DNA of 64,000 nucleotides from Myxococcales bacterium (GTDB taxonomy: Bacteria; Myxococcota_A; Polyangia; Nannocystales; Nannocystaceae), in assembly GCA_020633315.1 (NCBI GenBank), contig JACKDV010000002.1, positions 558,001 through 622,000 of the forward strand, in the 5' to 3' direction. The notes beneath the pieces were generated by a model. It was not told where the DNA came from. It searched no databases and worked only from the letters and a program-made list of their open reading frames with translations. Position 1 is the stretch's first letter. Every line of letters begins with the position of its first letter. Positions 61,401 through 64,000 of the stretch are shown one piece after another. The position numbers and the translations under genes were made by a program.

Positions 61401-61679
61401 CTGGCCATCGGCTGGGAAACGCTGACCCGAGGTTATCCTCGGACACATCTATCCTACCCTTTGAGTCCTGCGGACATTCGCGGCTTCATGGCTCCCCAAT
61501 CGCTCCAATGCACTGATGCTGCGATTTACACGGCGGTCAAGTGGGCGAGCCAAGCCAGCGTCGGTGATGCAGTCAATGCGTTGTTCGAGCCCGAGGCTCG
61601 CGATGCATGGGAGAAGTCGCTCAACGAGCACCGAGCATCGCTCGTGTCAAAGACGAGTGACGACGGTTCCTCGTCATGA
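58419..61679 (+). CDS. rdrA: RADAR ATPase RdrA-like protein
   Basis: The 1086-aa protein has an N-terminal P-loop ATPase: Walker A GPRGSGKT (69-76) in RVVMLDGPRGSGKTSLLL, then Walker B VVLVLPIDDLDLHP (231-244). These are followed by VVPLLAGSHRALQRAVRR. The remaining 750 residues are helical with no membrane segment. Together with the adjacent deaminase this matches RdrA of RADAR, whose ATPase assists RdrB in deaminating adenosine in response to phage. It is somewhat longer than the proteins I remember. Its stop overlaps the rdrB start (ATGA). Many A/T-ending codons set it apart from the neighbours. No strong ribosome site precedes the ATG. Confidence 0.85.
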   Translation: MSPTRPPVDTAPIPFDKLSPEQRTLIEEINARLRGIKEEGRKPGVSAHAPYPWPHITEDRRHRVVMLDGPRGSGKTSLLLTLLHGWQRDASSAPDRKPQERALFDGMGKVVRPLVPLDFNPLPPHVHPYPWLVLSLGRLVKALDDGNTRTSPSWGPMEDQQLSLRESWKRLHRSAEIGWRREPSPRQDLDQEAADALEEQSRWMSLEDDWRRFIGALLEQAERRELVPPGVVLVLPIDDLDLHPTISDDVLMALRKISHPRVVPLLAGSHRALQRAVRRALLVRQFKDFARVNGSISNQDRRLTDRLAEDLVDKAIPPAAIVNTPLLTFSDALEVRIGGPTPWPAQDDPREREEQRLLRTKLDFIKKAERQPLVRPRALVQLAQRSRMPNDADIEDAILDVLEACWDREFEDVMYSRDPTWNWKSPAPEVKLHYWTVYGGVTNAAVIDLDKPRYHVRWTTPSADGSLLLRSSRPSKDGARRTIDPLSEIPHPTDLLLYLEDSRQLATERFEQLDVDCSFALTVECTLRSRIKLELPFPIPEPVFRGIDHEMLAQRWGRAIVNRSFRDADAALWWWIWFHLGEPVEDLEFQDRAELDDVSSPSEKHWRSLLERLAKKARHASGLPPRGDAHWALRAIPTLAAPEYGLSTALQRQLLEWLHKIDRTASWMVICAELDDERGIRLGRSVLYFSSIEDESLRLSAAMIQLGEPKSAVGIVEAELESMDPDAPWRTKHELAQATTDLLEIRTEERRDRLRDIMSRVRIPHPRDHFDNKIDLFQPFITSYEKESPNWATSTVSHVLRTGTLEFAIRAHADRLQRGIDAPANFMKRCWDSLVEELLDDRQRRHDEELRAWISSPDAKRIEYHGPPLKVGPLNSENLTVASIHAVAYVTWTVETGVFLPISDERVRLALAAWVLLCQSFSQSELDGFERIEVIARPQLYHEDTALKSPPARTWHMHENQREAWRSALHRAAERHEGPEGSLRPQEAWILGSWLAIGWETLTRGYPRTHLSYPLSPADIRGFMAPQSLQCTDAAIYTAVKWASQASVGDAVNALFEPEARDAWEKSLNEHRASLVSKTSDDGSSS

Positions 61680-63991
61680 ACCCCCTGCATGAAGACGCGG
61701 AGATCCTGGCCGCGCCATTCACGAGCCCGGCGATGTTCCGTCAGGCCGCGCTTGGCCGAGCACCGGGTGACGAGGATCTGCTCCTCGAGCGCCTCGTGGG
61801 CCATGGAGCAGGGGCCGATGTTCGAAACCGCCTCGCCCTTTGGTGGCCTTCGGCTGCGCCGGGCGAGGGGTATCTCGGAGGTCTTCGCGGTCACGCCAGA
61901 CGCATGCTCCGTGCCGATGGGGGTCGAATGACCCTCGTCGTCGAACGCGAGCGCCCTGGAGGGGAACTGCTCCGCTGGCGCTGGCTCACTGTCCGGCTGC
62001 CTCGTGGACTCCTCGCCGCGTCGGCGACACGTGATGGGCAGCCTGCGCTCGGAGAGCTCAACCTTCTCCACCGCTCCATAGCGCCTCTGGGCAAGACGGC
62101 CCATCTGCACCTCCACCTCAACGCCGCCGTGGACTTCGAGGATCTGTGGGCAAATCTTGCGGCAGGGCACGGTGGCTGGTGGCGCAAACTGAGCGATGCC
62201 CCCGCGAACATCACCTCGGGGCAGTGGCTCACCTGGTTGATTCACGCCTTCCTGGCCCGCCGTGCGATTGCCGCCTGTGTGCGACGTGGAGTCGACATCG
62301 ACACGCTGATCGGTATCACCACTCCTGACATGCGACTGGACGTCCGCCGGGCACTCGTCTCGTTGGCTGCCGGAGCCCCAGCCGAGCTCGATCGCACCGC
62401 CCGCGAGAGCCTCGGACGCATCGTGTTCGCCCGGATCAATCCACCCGACCGTGTCTATGAACGAAGCGATATCTTGCGCAACGACCCGATCGACGACGGG
62501 ACGCGATGGCCCGAGGGGACGATGCTCGCGCAGGCGCTGTCGCGAGCCGGTAGCCATCCTCATGGAGAGCTAGCACGCGTGTTGATCCAATACCTGCGGG
62601 TCAAATGCATGCTCCATGCCCACTTGGTTCACGACCCCTTAGAGCCCGGCCTCGACGCGTTCGATCGAACCTTCGGTCGCCTGTGGAAGTACCGAGAGGG
62701 CCTGGGTGAGGCAGTCTTGCTCGACCGTGCGGTCGACGAGCCCGACCTGGAACTGGCCGCCGTGGAGGCGCGACTCACCCCGCAGAGCCCGCAGAGGATT
62801 CGAGCGCAGGTCCAGCGAATGCGCACCTCACCGTTCATCCACGATCTCGAGTTGGGTCTCGTGTACCACTTGATCCGCGCTGGTGCTCGAGGACCATTGA
62901 CCGACCGTGCCGGCTTTCGTTCGCATTTTGGGTGGCTGCGAAGCCAAGCTGGCGCCCTCGAGACGGCCCTGACAACCGATCCCCGACTCCTCGCGATGAT
63001 CCGTGGGCTCGATGTCGCCGGACGTGAACGAGATGGGCCACTGTGGTTAGCTCTGCCCGTCATCCGCCGTCTCCGTCGACTCGGGGTGAAGCTCGGCGCC
63101 CGGGTTGGGATGCCGTCCTTGCGGTTGACCTTGCACGTGGGGGAGGATTTCGGCCACCTCGCCTCGGGTCTCCGAGCGATCGCGGAGCCGTTCGACTGGA
63201 AGCTGATCGAACGCGGCGACCGGCTGGGTCACGCGCGAGCCCTCGGAATCGATGCTCGCAGGTGGTCAGGATCCCATCCCAGCGTGGTCGTGCAACGTTG
63301 GGAACGCATGCTGGACTTGGCGTGGTTGCTCCACACGATCGGCACCCCTGGGCAAGCCGTCGAGCCCATAGGTGCCGAAGTCTTGGTGCGGATTCGCGAC
63401 GAGCTCTGTCGTCATCTCGAGGCCGTCGGACTCGACGATGCTCGAGAACGAGATGTCGTACGATTGTATGGCACGACGCTCGGCAGTGAGCCGCGCGTCA
63501 TCGAAATCATCGACCAGGGTCTACCGCGCCCCCAGGGGGCCGATGTAGCCATGCTCGCCCGCTACATTGATGGAGATCCACGATTGCGTGAGCCCATCGA
63601 GGTAACGACCGCATCCGATCTCGACTGGCTCGAGCCAATGCAAGATCGCCTCCTCGCCCGCGTGTTGAACTGGCATACGACTATCGAGATTAACCCGAGT
63701 TCCAATCTCCTCATCGGGGAGTCCGAACGGGTTCTCGACCAGCCAGCATTCCGCATCCACCCGCTGGACAAGGGCCCTCGCCGCCCCCCTCCGGTCTCCA
63801 TCAGCGCAGACGATCCACTGACCTTCGCGACCAGCCTCGGAGACGAATTTGCCTACGCGTGGGCTGCCATCGTCCTTGAGGGCGGAGAGGATCCCAACCG
63901 AGCCCGTTCATGGCTGCAAGAGGCGGCCACGGCCTCGTATCGTGCGCGCTTCACGGAGACCGGTCTTGGGGCACGACGTAGGATGCCCTGA
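61676..63991 (+). CDS. rdrB: RADAR adenosine deaminase RdrB-like protein
   Basis: The 771-aa protein carries the adenosine deaminase site in order. Metal ligands His145 and His147 lie in KTAHLHLHLN (140-149). HVGED (487-491) gives a ligand His and the catalytic Glu490, RLGHA (516-520) follows, NPSSN is at 673-677, and ISADDP (709-714) supplies the metal and base-contact Asp residues. Known RdrB proteins deaminate adenosine in RNA and/or ATP/dATP and assemble into large shells with RdrA. The protein overlaps rdrA by four bases and ends nine bases before the window edge. A downstream accessory gene, if any, lies outside. Confidence 0.88.
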   Translation: MNPLHEDAEILAAPFTSPAMFRQAALGRAPGDEDLLLERLVGHGAGADVRNRLALWWPSAAPGEGYLGGLRGHARRMLRADGGRMTLVVERERPGGELLRWRWLTVRLPRGLLAASATRDGQPALGELNLLHRSIAPLGKTAHLHLHLNAAVDFEDLWANLAAGHGGWWRKLSDAPANITSGQWLTWLIHAFLARRAIAACVRRGVDIDTLIGITTPDMRLDVRRALVSLAAGAPAELDRTARESLGRIVFARINPPDRVYERSDILRNDPIDDGTRWPEGTMLAQALSRAGSHPHGELARVLIQYLRVKCMLHAHLVHDPLEPGLDAFDRTFGRLWKYREGLGEAVLLDRAVDEPDLELAAVEARLTPQSPQRIRAQVQRMRTSPFIHDLELGLVYHLIRAGARGPLTDRAGFRSHFGWLRSQAGALETALTTDPRLLAMIRGLDVAGRERDGPLWLALPVIRRLRRLGVKLGARVGMPSLRLTLHVGEDFGHLASGLRAIAEPFDWKLIERGDRLGHARALGIDARRWSGSHPSVVVQRWERMLDLAWLLHTIGTPGQAVEPIGAEVLVRIRDELCRHLEAVGLDDARERDVVRLYGTTLGSEPRVIEIIDQGLPRPQGADVAMLARYIDGDPRLREPIEVTTASDLDWLEPMQDRLLARVLNWHTTIEINPSSNLLIGESERVLDQPAFRIHPLDKGPRRPPPVSISADDPLTFATSLGDEFAYAWAAIVLEGGEDPNRARSWLQEAATASYRARFTETGLGARRRMP

Positions 63992-64000
63992 AACCCGTCT

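Overview
The window is about 64 kb of very GC-rich DNA in which nearly every codon ends in G or C. It carries many predicted lipoproteins with Asp/Ser/Thr/Gly-rich linkers behind the lipobox cysteine, FG-GAP/VCBS propellers, DUF4215-like Cys-rich modules, AgmX-type and TonB-type proteins, and a LexA box close to the one I remember for Myxococcus. Together these point to a myxobacterium (Myxococcota), probably a Nannocystis/Plesiocystis-like lineage. The lineage is inferred; the composition and gene content are seen.

Layout. 1-3.4 kb: a TRAP transporter (end of DctP, DctQ with a large repetitive insert, DctM). 3.4-13.2 kb: a block of surface or periplasmic lipoproteins (a six-repeat protein, an FG-GAP propeller, a Cys-rich protein, a TPR-like protein, two tandem von Willebrand A-type lipoproteins). 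13.2-26.9 kb: nucleotide metabolism mixed with envelope genes: a winged-helix-like protein, PurS-PurL fusion, an S9D-type peptidase, a FadL-like outer membrane protein, a lipoprotein, PurQ, a propeller protein, and PyrE. 26.9-33.8 kb: an OmpR-type response regulator and histidine kinase, three zinc-ribbon proteins (one a large TPR protein) and a polytopic membrane protein. 33.9-37 kb: cell-wall amidase, alpha/beta hydrolase, PlsC-like acyltransferase. 37-45.3 kb: two FG-GAP lipoproteins, a sulfotransferase, a short Rieske protein, a Ser/Thr kinase-BRCT fusion, a carotenoid oxygenase with a coupled thioesterase. 45.5-51.9 kb: FtsB/DivIC-like protein with a coupled GGDEF diguanylate cyclase, a DsbD-N-like protein, a RelA/SpoT-like fold protein, small proteins, and lexA under a LexA box. 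52-58 kb: a giant TonB-family protein, two cyclophilin-type lipoproteins around an AgmX-type lipoprotein. 58.05 kb: tRNA-Ile(GAT) with a clear promoter and terminator.

The most striking segment is 58.4-64 kb, directly after the tRNA. It holds two translationally coupled genes, a P-loop ATPase of 1086 aa and a divergent adenosine-deaminase-like protein of 771 aa. This is the architecture of RADAR (RdrA-RdrB), an anti-phage system. Its codon use is less GC-biased than the rest of the window, and a pair of GGGGGCACA repeats lies between it and the tRNA, so it looks like an island acquired at a tRNA site.

A second pattern worth testing is a set of TGTAGG boxes in three intergenic regions (33.87, 45.51 and 49.9 kb). 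Each is accompanied by a GCGTTT(T)CCGG box. They lie upstream of envelope or division-related genes and may mark a small regulon.
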